DNA of 5,105 nt, taken from positions 1-5,105 of the forward strand of contig CAJJPW010000161.1 in NCBI GenBank assembly GCA_905193725.1. The letters run 5' to 3'. The position numbers were made by a program, and so were the translations under genes. Shown piece by piece: positions 4,974 through 5,105 of this stretch (positions are counted from its first letter, which is position 1; each line of letters opens with the position of its first letter). This stretch comes from an uncultured Eubacteriales bacterium. Its GTDB lineage: Bacteria; Bacillota; Clostridia; Christensenellales; Christensenellaceae. The notes below the pieces were generated by a model that was not told where the DNA came from, did no database searches, and was given only the letters and a program-made list of their open reading frames with translations.

Positions 4974-5105
4974 GTGCGGGCCATTTGCTGGGTGAAAGAA
5001 GCATACGGATGGGGTTTGGAGCGGCAGGGAAAGAGGGCGTCAAAGGAGGGCCTGTATCTGCCCAATGGCCCCTTCGATCAGCTTGCCCAGAGGCACTTCG
5101 GCTAC
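4974..5105 (+). CDS. Possible N-terminal start of a plus-strand gene (alternative to the minus-strand end)
   Basis: GTG 4974 follows GGAGG (4963-4967) with an ideal 6-nt gap, and the frame stays open for 44 codons to the window edge (MRAICWVKEAYGWGLERQ..., ending QLAQRHFGY). Against it: I see no plus-strand promoter upstream, the composition (many Trp and Arg) is unusual, and 44 open codons occur easily by chance here. I recognise no family. Confidence 0.22.
   Translation, partial: MRAICWVKEAYGWGLERQGKRASKEGLYLPNGPFDQLAQRHFGY
5040..5105 (-). CDS. Possible C-terminal end of an upstream minus-strand gene
   Basis: A frame entering from the right edge reads VAEVPLGKLIEGAIGQIQALL and stops at TGA 5042-5040. 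The codons are purine-rich in first position and the peptide looks like an amphipathic helix. The strand agrees with the neighbouring genes, and the stop lies 79 nt before the ECF promoter, a normal gene gap. Only 21 residues are visible, so no family can be named. It cannot coexist easily with the plus-strand frame from 4974, which uses the same codon phase on the opposite strand. Confidence 0.33.
   Translation of the reverse strand, partial: VAEVPLGKLIEGAIGQIQALL

Overview
The window looks like a chromosomal piece from a Gram-positive, gut-type Firmicute, most likely class Clostridia. The evidence is a sortase-type anchored surface protein built from clostridial-style Gly-rich repeats and Cys/His modules, a Firmicute-type ECF vitamin-transporter S component, and clear GGAGG-like ribosome binding sites. 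The lineage is inferred from gene style; no rRNA or marker gene is present.

Layout. Positions 1-1814 (+) hold the C-terminal part of a large secreted wall protein: about eight 27-residue beta-helix repeats, then Cys/His-rich modules, then a sorting signal ending in a transmembrane segment and basic tail. An intrinsic terminator follows at 1828-1861. Positions 1862-2176 have no convincing gene. All secure genes from there on are on the minus strand. Read in transcription order (right to left) they are: a promoter at 4932-4960; an unusually long leader of about 410 nt ending in an intrinsic terminator just before the ribosome binding site; an ECF S component (4502-3957); a P-loop nucleoside-kinase-like protein overlapping it by 17 nt (3973-2870); then a separate promoter with a palindrome over its -35 box, a structured leader of about 180 nt with its own terminator-like hairpin, and a YjaB-like GNAT acetyltransferase (2623-2177). 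At 4974-5105 the right edge holds ends of weakly supported reading frames on both strands.

How the genes work together (inference). The S component would capture a small molecule and hand it through the shared ECF energising module, which is not in this window. The overlapping kinase could then phosphorylate and trap it. The long leader with a terminal terminator suggests control by premature termination, as in riboswitch-controlled vitamin transporters, but I could not match it to TPP, FMN, cobalamin, THF, preQ1, SAM or T-box consensus sequences. The GNAT gene is visibly AT-richer than the kinase/ECF pair and has its own attenuator-like leader, so it may be a separately acquired unit.

The most interesting parts are the two leader regions (2624-2803 and 4515-4925). 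Nothing here looks like a phage, CRISPR, transposon or defence system.
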